From a virus: 31,854 nt of DNA. The DNA is taken from positions 1-31,854 of IMG/VR virus record IMGVR_UViG_3300025083_000132; one strand, 5' to 3'. A program made the translations under genes and the position numbers. The notes beneath the pieces were generated by a model. That model searched no databases. It was not told the origin of the DNA and was given only the letters and a program-made list of their open reading frames with translations. Of the stretch, positions 17,195 through 24,350 are shown in pieces; positions within the stretch are counted from its first letter, which is position 1, and the number at the start of each line of letters is the position of its first letter.

Positions 17195-19156
17195 ATGGCT
17201 ACATTACAAGAGCTTAAACAAAAAGAAGAAGCTAAAAAACTTTTTGAACAAGTAAAATTAGAAGGTAGTCGTTATCTCAAAGAAGGTAAAATAGACGCTA
17301 AAACATATTATGCCAAAACAAGGGAAGCTGGTATTGAACTTGGTCTTATTGGTGAAAACGAATATCCTGGAAGATTGCCAAAATGGGTTGAACCAACTCT
17401 TGAAGTTATAGGTGGTATTGGCGGAGCTATTGGTGGTGGAATTTTTGGTGGCCCCCCTGGAGCTGTTGCGGGTGCTGGTGGTGGTTCAGCTACCATGTCT
17501 TTAGCATCTGATTTTTTGGGTGATTTATTATCTCCTGATATGCCATCACCAACAACAAAAGAAAGATTAACAGATGCAGCTTTAACTGGAACTATCGATG
17601 CTAGTTTGACAGCAGCAGTACCAGTTGTTGGCAAAACAATATCTCCATTAATTAGAAAAACAATACAAGGTGGTCAAAAAGTATCTGATAAAATTAAAAC
17701 ATCAATACCCAGTTCTGAAAAAGGAGTTGGTCTTGTTGAAAAAGGACTTGGCATTACCGATGATGCCGTACAAAAAGCAAAAATATTGGGCAATGAGGGT
17801 ATAGAGCTATCTTTAGGTCAAGCCTCTTCAAATCCATTAATGCAAGGTGCTTATAACTTAACCAGTAGAATGCCTGTGGTTGGTAATCCTGGTAGAAAAC
17901 AATTAGAAAATGTTTTTTCACAAGTTAATACAGCATTAGAAAAAAGAATATCTCCATCTGCAAAACTTAAACCATTAACCGAGTCTGAAAGATCAGATTT
18001 AATTAAAGAGGTTGGTTTAGAAAACTTTAATACTTGGAAAAAATCTTACACTAAAATATATAAAAAAGCAGATTCCCTAAATAAGGACAAAGGCAGTTTT
18101 TTTGATATGACACCCTTGGCAAATACAGCAAATAGAGTTACCTCTCCAAGTAAATTTACAGATGCTCCAAAAGAAATAGTAGATTTACTTGATGAGTTAA
18201 AAATAAACAAGGGTAATAAAATAAAATTTGTTGATGTAAAAGCATTAGACACTAGACTTACTGATTTATCTAAAAAATATGACCCTGCAAAAGCAGATGT
18301 ACCAAATAATTATGCTTTTAGAACGTCAAATGCTTTACTTGATACAATGAAAAAACAACTTAGAAATCCAAACGATGAAGCTGGGCGTTTATATGCAGCT
18401 GGCGATAAAATGTTTAAAGAATTTATGCAAAAAGTTGAAAACAAAACTGGTAAAGAGTTCCAAAAAGCATTGGGAAGAGGGGCATTAAGACCTGGTATTG
18501 GAAGACCTCCTACCGCAAGAGTTGAGGATTTATATAATAGAACTTTTGGTCAAAATAAAAGTCCTGAAGCGGTAAAAGAACTTAGGGCCTTGATTGGTGA
18601 TGATAATGTTAATAGATTAGCTGGTAGCTATTTAGATGATATATTTAAAAAATATATCAAACCAGATGGTGGAGATTTTAATAAGTTATTTGATGAACTT
18701 GGTTTATCAAATCCTGGTAGTTTAAAATATGAAGCAACAGAAGAATTATTAAAAACATATAAAAATACAAACGTTAAAGATTTATCAAACTTCTTAGGAG
18801 CATTAAAACAATTTCCAGAAGTGTTACCAGATGTAAACACATTTATTATGAGATCGGGTGCTTTGAGAGCAGCCTCAAACATTGGCCCGTCTGCTGTGAT
18901 TGGTGCTACTGGTGCTGGTGCTGGTCTTCCAGGAATAGGAATGTTGTATTTAGTTAATAAATTCTTAGCAACTCCATTTAACAAACAATTAATTAAAGAA
19001 GCAAGTCAATCTAATACAGCTAAAGCCAAAGAATTAATAGATAGATTTAAACAGTTTTTACCAAATTCAATGCAACAATTACCACAAGGGGTAACACCTG
19101 GAATGTTAGCAGTACAACCTCTTTTACCAACAGTTGAAGAAGGTCTTTTGAACTAA
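17195..19156 (+). CDS. Internal virion/ejection protein C, Gly-rich membrane segments
   Basis: A 653-residue protein. After a charged helical N-terminus it has a Gly-rich hydrophobic hairpin at about 70-105 (VIGGIGGAIGGGIFGG then AVAGAGGGSA). Next is a long helical body with LSLGQASSNPLMQGAYNLTSRMP, and a second hydrophobic segment near 565-590 (AVIGATGAGAGLPGIGMLYLV). Large, helical, with Gly-rich membrane-seeking stretches and ending the virion block: this is the profile of the biggest ejection protein that crosses the cell envelope. No transglycosylase motif is evident. The start immediately abuts the previous stop. Confidence 0.72.
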   Translation: MATLQELKQKEEAKKLFEQVKLEGSRYLKEGKIDAKTYYAKTREAGIELGLIGENEYPGRLPKWVEPTLEVIGGIGGAIGGGIFGGPPGAVAGAGGGSATMSLASDFLGDLLSPDMPSPTTKERLTDAALTGTIDASLTAAVPVVGKTISPLIRKTIQGGQKVSDKIKTSIPSSEKGVGLVEKGLGITDDAVQKAKILGNEGIELSLGQASSNPLMQGAYNLTSRMPVVGNPGRKQLENVFSQVNTALEKRISPSAKLKPLTESERSDLIKEVGLENFNTWKKSYTKIYKKADSLNKDKGSFFDMTPLANTANRVTSPSKFTDAPKEIVDLLDELKINKGNKIKFVDVKALDTRLTDLSKKYDPAKADVPNNYAFRTSNALLDTMKKQLRNPNDEAGRLYAAGDKMFKEFMQKVENKTGKEFQKALGRGALRPGIGRPPTARVEDLYNRTFGQNKSPEAVKELRALIGDDNVNRLAGSYLDDIFKKYIKPDGGDFNKLFDELGLSNPGSLKYEATEELLKTYKNTNVKDLSNFLGALKQFPEVLPDVNTFIMRSGALRAASNIGPSAVIGATGAGAGLPGIGMLYLVNKFLATPFNKQLIKEASQSNTAKAKELIDRFKQFLPNSMQQLPQGVTPGMLAVQPLLPTVEEGLLN

Positions 19157-19167
19157 CATGACATATC

Positions 19168-19641
19168 ATGCCACGCGAGACGGAGCGGATAGGTAGGAGT
19201 GGTGAATATTTAGCCTGCTCAGTTCTAGCGAGAGAATCAGACACCGTTACAATAATGCCTCATACATCCCATGCCGATGTGATCTTTGAGTGGAAACATA
19301 AACTATATAGATGCCAAGTTAAAACAGTTACACATATAGAAAAGACAAAAAAGAACTGGCGGTTTGATATTCGTAAAGGCATTACCACCACAGGAAGACA
19401 TTATAAAAAAAATCAAATAGATATAATCGCAATGGTTAATCTTAAATACCAGACTGTATGCTTCAGAGCCTTTTCTGATTGTCAAACAACACAAATCACG
19501 ATAAAGGACGAAATTATGAAATCAATCAATTCTATTGAAAGTTTAAAAGAAGCTATGGAGTCGATTGTTTTGGCGACTGATAGTCGACAAGGCAAAAATG
19601 AGTCGACTTCTGGTGCTGAAAAAACTGCAATAAATGGCTGA
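19168..19641 (+). CDS. PD-(D/E)XK endonuclease
   Basis: A 157-residue protein with the nuclease core spelled out: Glu13 in GRSGEYLA, Asp37 in HADVIFE, and Gln50-x-Lys52 in RCQVKT. This matches the small PD-(D/E)XK family that includes group I intron-type and phage endonucleases (PDDEXK_11-like). The C-terminal 45 residues are helical and then polar. ATG 19168 lies 11 bases after the last ejection gene with no clear Shine-Dalgarno. The last third contains four TCGAC-type motifs that look like integrase arm sites, so its 3' end doubles as part of attP. Possible roles: host DNA degradation, superinfection exclusion, homing or recombination. Confidence 0.8.
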   Translation: MPRETERIGRSGEYLACSVLARESDTVTIMPHTSHADVIFEWKHKLYRCQVKTVTHIEKTKKNWRFDIRKGITTTGRHYKKNQIDIIAMVNLKYQTVCFRAFSDCQTTQITIKDEIMKSINSIESLKEAMESIVLATDSRQGKNESTSGAEKTAING

Positions 19642-19653
19642 TTTCTGCTCTTT

Positions 19654-19691
19654 GACCCCTTCGTCTATCGGTTAGGACACCTGGTTTTCAT
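19654..19691 (+). other. attP: attP core: 5' half of tRNA-Glu(UUC)
   Basis: The 38 bases read as the first half of a tRNA-Glu. There is a 7-base acceptor strand (GACCCCT), TC, a D arm (GTCT, loop, GGAC), A26, the 5' anticodon stem CCTGG and the loop TTTTCAT with anticodon TTC. From 19692 the sequence (TCTTA) no longer pairs with CCTGG (CCAGG expected), so the tRNA resemblance stops at the 3' edge of the anticodon loop. There is no T arm. A half tRNA directly upstream of an integrase gene is the hallmark of a phage attachment core matching a host tRNA gene. Confidence 0.85.
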
Positions 19692-19748
19692 TCTTAAATA
19701 TTATCCATCACACAGTTTCTCGACTCTACATTATTTCCCTAAAAACCC

Positions 19749-19778
19749 TTGTTTTCTTTACAAGATTCGATTTATAAT
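19749..19778 (+). promoter_or_regulatory. Candidate integrase promoter
   Basis: A perfect TATAAT at 19773-19778 with TTGTTT at 19749-19754 (18-base spacer). Transcription would begin near 19785, about 75 bases before the integrase ATG, and the leader would contain three of the TCGAC-type sites, so integrase binding there could repress its own gene. The -35 match is weak. Confidence 0.5.
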
Positions 19779-19859
19779 CTACTGAATAGGTAATTAAAAT
19801 ACACGTCATTTCGACACTAAAGGTCGACTGTATGGCGACTCTGCTTGGAGGTACGAGTT

Positions 19860-20939
19860 ATGGCTAGATATAAAAGAGATACAAAGGTAAACAATTTATT
19901 AATCACAGAAAAAACTTATAGAGTCTTCTATCGCATCAATGGAAGGAAGAGAGAACTAACTCTTGGTACTAGAGACATACCAATCAATGTAGCAAGAAAC
20001 AAAGCACAACAAATACTTGGTGAAGTTGCACAAGGTATTGATCCATTAAATACCAGAGGTGGGGAAACTTTAAATAAAGCGTTTGAATATTACATTGATA
20101 AGTTAATACAAAATAAAAGAAGAGTTGCTATGCCTAACAAGAACGGTAAGCCTGGCGAGTATGTAAGAATGTGGGATAAAGATGTTAAGAATGATTTAGG
20201 TAAAAGAATTCTAACAGATATAAACAGGGGTGATATTACAAGATTACATTTAGAAATATCTAAAAGAGGTTCTTATACTGCTAACAGGGTTATACAGATG
20301 ATATCTGGTTGTTATAACCATGCGATAGCATTATCACTGGTAGAAATAAATCCTTGTAAAATTAAACTAAACAAAGAACTGATTAGTGAGAATGAAATAT
20401 CAGACAAAGAGTTTGCTGAATTACAAAGACAAATAAACATCAAGAGACAAACTGTTCGACCTAACTTTGTTAGCTCTTTAGATTACATAGAACTTTGTAT
20501 GCACTCTGGCGGTAGATGTAAGAGTGAGATAGGCAGTGCCAAATGGTCTGATTTAAAAGATAACAAGATAGTTCTAAGCGAACATAAGACCGACCATGAA
20601 ACTAATGAAGATAGAGTCATCTATCTAAGCAATCAAGCTATGATGGTTATTAATAAGCTAGAGAGAAAGGGAGAATACATCTTAGATGTAGATTACCCTG
20701 TAAAGATGTGGAAACAACTAGCTAAAAAGATTGGTAGACCAGAACTAAGGTTGCATGATCTAAGGCATAACTTTTGTACTATGGCTGGTGAGATTATGGA
20801 ACTACCAGAACTAATGAAACTATCTGGTCATAAGAGTATGTCTGCTGTTTTACGGTATCGTAAAGTAAGAGAGCCTAGAGCAATCAAAGAAATGCAAAAC
20901 GTAGGCGACTATATGACCAAGATAATGATGTCTAATTAA
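19860..20939 (+). CDS. int: Tyrosine integrase
   Basis: A 359-residue site-specific recombinase. An N-terminal arm-binding-like part (NGRKRELTLGTRDIPINVARNKA, typical of the P4-type integrase opening) is followed by a core-binding helical domain and the catalytic domain. The active-site set is visible: Arg219 (GGRCKSEI), Lys243 (EHKTDHE), His299-x-x-Arg302 (LHDLRH), His324 (SGHKS) and Tyr333 (LRYRKV). ATG 19860 is chosen over the in-frame TTG 19845 because GGAGG at 19847-19851 lies eight bases before it. It sits 168 bases after the half-tRNA core. Its 3' end overlaps the convergent gene by four bases. Confidence 0.93.
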   Translation: MARYKRDTKVNNLLITEKTYRVFYRINGRKRELTLGTRDIPINVARNKAQQILGEVAQGIDPLNTRGGETLNKAFEYYIDKLIQNKRRVAMPNKNGKPGEYVRMWDKDVKNDLGKRILTDINRGDITRLHLEISKRGSYTANRVIQMISGCYNHAIALSLVEINPCKIKLNKELISENEISDKEFAELQRQINIKRQTVRPNFVSSLDYIELCMHSGGRCKSEIGSAKWSDLKDNKIVLSEHKTDHETNEDRVIYLSNQAMMVINKLERKGEYILDVDYPVKMWKQLAKKIGRPELRLHDLRHNFCTMAGEIMELPELMKLSGHKSMSAVLRYRKVREPRAIKEMQNVGDYMTKIMMSN

Positions 20940-21193
20940 TCTAAAGGACTGCCTTCTGGGTAAATTTTATTTACAAACTTTTGGACATATTTAGGTAATT
21001 CATGTGAACAATTATTTGGGTAAACTTCAACAAAATCAAAATCATCTTCACCATACCATCTTTGTATTTCTACAGACAAAGAGTTATCATTTTTATTATT
21101 ATCAATATCTTTTGTTACTTTTTTATAATCTTTCAAATCCCAATACCAAACATTTTCACCATGTTGAGTATATATATAAAATTCATAATGCAA
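20936..21193 (-). CDS. Hypothetical protein ending PEGSPLD
   Basis: An 85-residue acidic protein rich in Tyr, Trp, Asp and Asn. Start is TTG at 21193-21191, chosen because AGGAGGT lies eight bases before it and a promoter with a perfect extended -10 lies upstream. The last seven residues (PEGSPLD) almost equal those of the neighbouring DUF3310 protein (PEGNPLD), and the 3' ends of the two genes are near-identical over about 26 bases. No domain recognised. It runs opposite to the integrase and converges on it with a four-base overlap. Confidence 0.7.
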   Translation of the reverse strand: MHYEFYIYTQHGENVWYWDLKDYKKVTKDIDNNKNDNSLSVEIQRWYGEDDFDFVEVYPNNCSHELPKYVQKFVNKIYPEGSPLD

Positions 21194-21227
21194 TTTTTCT
21201 ACCTCCTAAAGTTTCAATGAAAAACCC

Positions 21228-21256
21228 ATTATATCACAAAAGTAGTAATAAGTAAA
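21228..21256 (-). promoter_or_regulatory. Promoter for leftward gene at 21193
   Basis: On the minus strand: TTTACT (21256-21251), 17-base spacer, TATAAT (21233-21228) preceded by TGA, giving an extended -10 (TGATATAAT). The transcript start would be near 21220, about 27 bases before the start codon and just before the ACTTTAGGAGGTA leader. Confidence 0.65.
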
Positions 21257-21284
21257 ATTGTGTAAACTAAGATTAACTGTAAAT

Positions 21285-21560
21285 TTAATCTAAAGGATTA
21301 CCTTCTGGGTCAACACCATAGACCATTTCTAATTCTAGTTCGATATAGTGAATTGCTTTTCGTAAGTCTTTCACTCTATCTTCTTTTTCTCTAGTCACAT
21401 ACTTAACTACATTGGTTAAGTTAGGCGTTAGTCCATTACTATACGCATACTCTAAAGGTTGAATACCTTTATCTTTATAATGGCTTCCACCAATTTGTTT
21501 TTGTGTTGCTTTCATTCTAGCTCTGTCCCACTCTCCAGGAGTTACGTTATCTATACTCAT
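21285..21560 (-). CDS. DUF3310 protein
   Basis: A 91-residue protein with the DUF3310 signature: QIGGSHYKDKGIQPLEYAY, SNGLTPNLTNVVKYVTR, and KDLRKAIHYIELELE. The family is widespread in phages; the biochemical role is unsettled (it is sometimes labelled a nucleotide-kinase-related protein). Usual family length is 60-120 residues, so it looks complete. It ends GVDPEGNPLD, almost the same tail as its downstream neighbour. The minus-strand leader is TGGAGGAATAAATG, a strong ribosome site. Confidence 0.88.
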   Translation of the reverse strand: MSIDNVTPGEWDRARMKATQKQIGGSHYKDKGIQPLEYAYSNGLTPNLTNVVKYVTREKEDRVKDLRKAIHYIELELEMVYGVDPEGNPLD

Positions 21561-21723
21561 TTATTCCTCCAAATTAATGATTAAATTTTATTGATAATTT
21601 TTCTGTAATTTATTTCTGAAGTTTAAATCTCAATAATATTTCTATTATTTTTGTTCAGTTACTTGCTTTATTAAAATTACTTCGAGTAGAATAACATAAT
21701 CCACACAGTAATAGGTAAACAAC
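21561..21723. promoter_or_regulatory. Divergent control region between DUF3310 gene and excisionase-like gene
   Basis: 163 AT-rich bases between divergent genes. It contains an inverted repeat AATAATA-TTTC-TATTATT (21632-21649). It also holds a possible rightward promoter, TTGCTT (21663-21668) and TAGAAT (21687-21692) with an 18-base spacer, placed about 30 bases before the HTH gene. A repressor operator is expected here because the lysogenic and early genes diverge; the exact site cannot be fixed by eye. Confidence 0.4.
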
Positions 21724-21906
21724 ATGGAAGAAAAAATATTTTTAAATCAAAACGAACTTGCTGAACGATGGGGAATGTCTCCAAGAACACTAGAGAACTG
21801 GCGTTCACATGGCAAAGGACCATCTTATGTAAAGCTAGGCGGTCAAGTCAGATACAAGTTTGAAGAAATCATAAAGCTAGAAGAAACATCACAAGTCGGA
21901 GAGTAG
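21724..21906 (+). CDS. Excisionase/AlpA-like HTH protein
   Basis: A 60-residue DNA-binding protein. NQNELAERWGMSPRTLENWRSHGKGPSYVKLGGQVRY is a MerR-type winged helix-turn-helix (HTH_17/AlpA-like): the recognition helix is at about 18-26, followed by the GPSYVKLGG.VRY wing. Proteins of this size act as recombination directionality factors or small transcription activators. As the first gene of the rightward early operon and a near neighbour of the integrase, it could direct excision and/or switch on the early genes. Confidence 0.82.
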   Translation: MEEKIFLNQNELAERWGMSPRTLENWRSHGKGPSYVKLGGQVRYKFEEIIKLEETSQVGE

Positions 21907-21907
21907 T

Positions 21908-22330
21908 TTGGTCAATGCACGAAACAAAGGTCGCAGAGGTGAGCGAGAAGTTATTGATGAAATTAAAGAACTTCTAGGTATTCAATTAGAAGTTAATTAC
22001 TCACAAACATTTGGTGGTGGCCACGACTTACTAGGCTTAGATGGTTTTGCCATCGAAGTTAAAAGAAGAAAAGTCATAACGCCAGGAGACTTAAAAAACT
22101 TCTGGGAACAAACAACCACACAAGCAAGGAAGGTAAGACTCTTACCATGCTTATGGTTCAGAGCTGATAGATCAGACTGGCGTGTGATGATAGCTAACAC
22201 ATACGCACTTAAAAATAATTTATTTGAAATGGAAGATTTCAATGTTGCAATGAATATTTCTACAGAACTATTTGCATCATTAATAAGAGAGGAGTACGGA
22301 CTTGTCACACGCGATATTGTCACCCAGTAG
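21908..22330 (+). CDS. Holliday-junction-resolvase-like PD-(D/E)XK nuclease
   Basis: A 140-residue nuclease: Glu12 in GRRGEREV, Asp40 in FGGGHDLLGLDG, and Glu50-x-Lys52 in FAIEVKRRK, followed by FWEQTTTQA and PCLWFRADRSDWRVMI. This is the fold and order of phage resolvase-like nucleases (Hjc-related), which cut branched recombination intermediates before packaging. The start is TTG 21908 with GGAGAG upstream; no in-frame ATG exists near it. It begins one base after the HTH gene and overlaps the next gene by 29 bases. Confidence 0.82.
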   Translation: MVNARNKGRRGEREVIDEIKELLGIQLEVNYSQTFGGGHDLLGLDGFAIEVKRRKVITPGDLKNFWEQTTTQARKVRLLPCLWFRADRSDWRVMIANTYALKNNLFEMEDFNVAMNISTELFASLIREEYGLVTRDIVTQ

Positions 22331-23036
22331 TATTAGTAGAATTATTAGATGTCCAGCTAGTGCAAAGATAAATGCAGCTGCGGAACGTAAGGGTAGCATG
22401 GCAGCAGCTAGGGGTACTTCTACTCACGAAATGGTAGAAGCCTTACTTAAAAACAGATTAGAGGGAATAACATTAGCTGACTATTATCTTGGTAGAACAG
22501 TAGATGTAGATGGTTTTAGTTTTGATATAACCCGAGATGATATCGACATGGCAGAAATCTATGTTGATTACATTAATAAAAGAACTGAAGAACTAAACGG
22601 TAAATTACTTGTAGAAGAAAAAGTAAACGCTCCAGATATAAACGATAACCTTTGGGGAACTGCTGATGCAGTTATCCTTGGAGAAGGTAATAGAATGGTC
22701 GTAGGTGATTTAAAGTCTGGTGCATGGGCGGTAGATGTCGTGATGAACGAACAGCTAATGTGCTACGCCCTAGGTTGCCTATCCAGATGGGGCAACGAAG
22801 ATACTGTCATTGAAATGACAATCATACAACCAAACAAAAGAGCCTTTCATAAAGACGGGCAAATAAGAACTTGGGATATTCAAGCAGTTGATCTTGTCGA
22901 TTGGGGTTTGAATATTCTGAAACCAGCTTGTGATGAAGCGATGGGTGATGAGCCTAGCTTTAATGCTGGAACTTGGTGCAAATTCTGTTCACACAAAGAA
23001 GTTTGCGAAACCTATAAATCCATGGAGGATAATTAA
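22302..23036 (+). CDS. Cas4-like Fe-S nuclease (DUF2800)
   Basis: A 244-residue RecB/Cas4-type exonuclease of the DUF2800 family. It opens HAILSPSSISRIIRCPASAK, with Cys17 as the first Fe-S ligand. The nuclease motifs are His42 (GTSTHE), Asp122 (GTADAVI), Asp136-Leu-Lys138 (VGDLKSG) and Gln151 (NEQLMCYALG). The last three cluster cysteines are Cys226, Cys229 and Cys235 (CKFCSHKEVC). All four cysteines and the catalytic residues are present, so it should be active. It probably resects DNA ends for the Sak4-like recombinase two genes downstream. Start TTG 22302 follows AGAGGAGTACGGAC and overlaps the previous gene. Confidence 0.9.
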   Translation: MSHAILSPSSISRIIRCPASAKINAAAERKGSMAAARGTSTHEMVEALLKNRLEGITLADYYLGRTVDVDGFSFDITRDDIDMAEIYVDYINKRTEELNGKLLVEEKVNAPDINDNLWGTADAVILGEGNRMVVGDLKSGAWAVDVVMNEQLMCYALGCLSRWGNEDTVIEMTIIQPNKRAFHKDGQIRTWDIQAVDLVDWGLNILKPACDEAMGDEPSFNAGTWCKFCSHKEVCETYKSMEDN

Positions 23037-23037
23037 A

Positions 23038-23337
23038 ATGGTAAATGAAAAGAAGAAGGAACAACCTCTCTTAAGTTTTCAAGATAAAGATGGAAACCCT
23101 AGAGAGATATATGAGAGAGACTTAACTGATGCAACTGCACCTTTGGTAGAAGAAATCAGCAGAGACTTAGGAGCAGAGAAGCAGTTGATGGAAGCCTATC
23201 AACTAGCAACTAAAACTGTTCATCACATGGAAGCGGTAAGAAAAAATGTAGCTAACACTTTAGAGAAGTTAGAAGCAGAACTACCTCCATATAAAAAGCC
23301 TGTCAAGATAGAGGGCGTTACTAAGGAGATTAACTAA
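23038..23337 (+). CDS. Small helical protein of the recombination module
   Basis: A 99-residue helical protein (MVNEKKKEQPLLSFQDKDGNP, then VEEISRDLGAEKQLMEAYQLA and a second long helix VHHMEAVRKNVANTLEKLEAEL). The frame is open upstream, but ATG 23038 is preferred because ATGGAGGATAATTAAA gives a good ribosome site and the upstream part is a shadow of the nuclease gene. Proteins like this occur between DUF2800 and Sak4-type genes in other phages; possibly a partner of one of them. It overlaps the next ATG by one base. Confidence 0.7.
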   Translation: MVNEKKKEQPLLSFQDKDGNPREIYERDLTDATAPLVEEISRDLGAEKQLMEAYQLATKTVHHMEAVRKNVANTLEKLEAELPPYKKPVKIEGVTKEIN

Positions 23338-24119
23338 TGTCTTTAGCAGCAATACAAAAGAAAGCAAAAGCGAAACCAAGTATTGTAATTATCTATGGCC
23401 CATCTGGGTTAGGTAAAACAACACTTGCAGTAGGAAGTAAAAACCCTGTTGTCTTACAAACAGAAGAGGGTTTAGGAATCTTAACTAATAATAGAGATAT
23501 ACCTCACTTTCCTTTATCAAAAGATTACGATACCTTTCATGGTTATCTAAAGTCTTTAGTTGATGCAGATGAACTTGAATACAACACTTTGGTTATTGAT
23601 AGTCTTGATTGGTTAGAGCCACTCATTCATGCAAAGACTTGTGAAGCACATAAACAACCATCAATAGAATCTTTTGGTTATGGTCGTGGTTATGCAGAAG
23701 CGTTGAAGTATTGGAGAGAGGTTCTTGATTTAGTAAATATATTAAGAAACGAAAAGAAAATGCGTATCGTTATGATTGCTCATAACCAAATCAAAGCATT
23801 TCACGATCCATCTACAGAAGCATACGATAGGCATGAACTTAAAATGCACAAAGCAGCAAGTGCCTTGGTACTTGAAGCAAGTGATATGTGTTTATTCTTA
23901 AACTACAAAAAAGGAACTGTAAAAGTTCAAGGTAGTAAAGGACTAACAAGTAAGACTGTTCAATCTGGAAGGATATTAGTAACTACTGAATCCCCAGCCT
24001 GTGTAGCCAAAAACAGATACGGATTACCAGAACAAATCTCAGTCGTAGAAGAAGGCGATGACTTTATTGTTAGAGCTGAAAAGACGTGGACTGAGATTGG
24101 TAAACTGATTGCGAAGTAA
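23337..24119 (+). CDS. Sak4-like AAA ATPase (single-strand annealing/recombinase)
   Basis: A 260-residue RecA-fold ATPase of the AAA_24/Sak4 group. Walker A is GPSGLGKTT (21-29) and Walker B is YNTLVIDSLDW (82-92). IVMIAHNQIKAFHDP near 143-157 is the sensor-type strand. Sak4 proteins are short RecA-core recombinases that promote strand annealing together with a phage SSB; the SSB-like DUF669 gene two places downstream fits that pairing. It starts in TAATG overlap and ends in TAATG overlap with the next gene. Confidence 0.85.
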   Translation: MSLAAIQKKAKAKPSIVIIYGPSGLGKTTLAVGSKNPVVLQTEEGLGILTNNRDIPHFPLSKDYDTFHGYLKSLVDADELEYNTLVIDSLDWLEPLIHAKTCEAHKQPSIESFGYGRGYAEALKYWREVLDLVNILRNEKKMRIVMIAHNQIKAFHDPSTEAYDRHELKMHKAASALVLEASDMCLFLNYKKGTVKVQGSKGLTSKTVQSGRILVTTESPACVAKNRYGLPEQISVVEEGDDFIVRAEKTWTEIGKLIAK

Positions 24120-24313
24120 TGGCAACTCAACAAGAAAAACTAATATTCTTTATGCGTAAAGCTAAAATTTTAGTTGAAGATTGTATGGATAAAAACGGAG
24201 ATGATGACCTTATTCTCCCGTTAGGTGCAAACAGAGTCTTAGCAGATATTGTTGATGCCCTTGAAGAAGAAATAAGTCGAGCAGATGATTACGAGGAATA
24301 CGACCCTGGGTAA
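24119..24313 (+). CDS. Small acidic hypothetical protein
   Basis: A 64-residue acidic protein (FFMRKAKILVEDCMDKNGDDDLILPLGANRVLADIVDALEEEI, ending in Asp/Glu/Tyr). Its ATG overlaps the recombinase stop (TAATG). It looks like a two-helix protein; no family is recognised. Its place between the recombinase and the SSB suggests an accessory of that module. Confidence 0.65.
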   Translation: MATQQEKLIFFMRKAKILVEDCMDKNGDDDLILPLGANRVLADIVDALEEEISRADDYEEYDPG

Positions 24314-24350
24314 TTAATTATTAATTGTTAAATTTTACGGAGGTAATAAC

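Larger units (their letters stand above)
19559..19840. repeat. TCGAC-type direct repeats flanking attP core (candidate integrase arm sites)
   Basis: Sites left of the core: AGTCGAT 19559, GGCGACT 19572, AGTCGAC 19582, AGTCGACT 19601. Sites right of it: TCTCGACTC 19718, TTCGACA 19810, GGTCGACT 19822, GGCGACT 19834. Most share one direction. Several spacings are about one helical turn (10-13 bases). The motif is CG-containing and rare in this AT-rich DNA, so the cluster is unlikely to be chance. The two-sided layout around the core and next to int is that expected for arm-type binding of a tyrosine integrase. Confidence 0.6.

Noticed and set aside
19654-19729. A complete tRNA-Glu gene
   Set aside because: Only the 5' half is tRNA-like; the 3' anticodon stem, T arm and acceptor 3' strand are missing.
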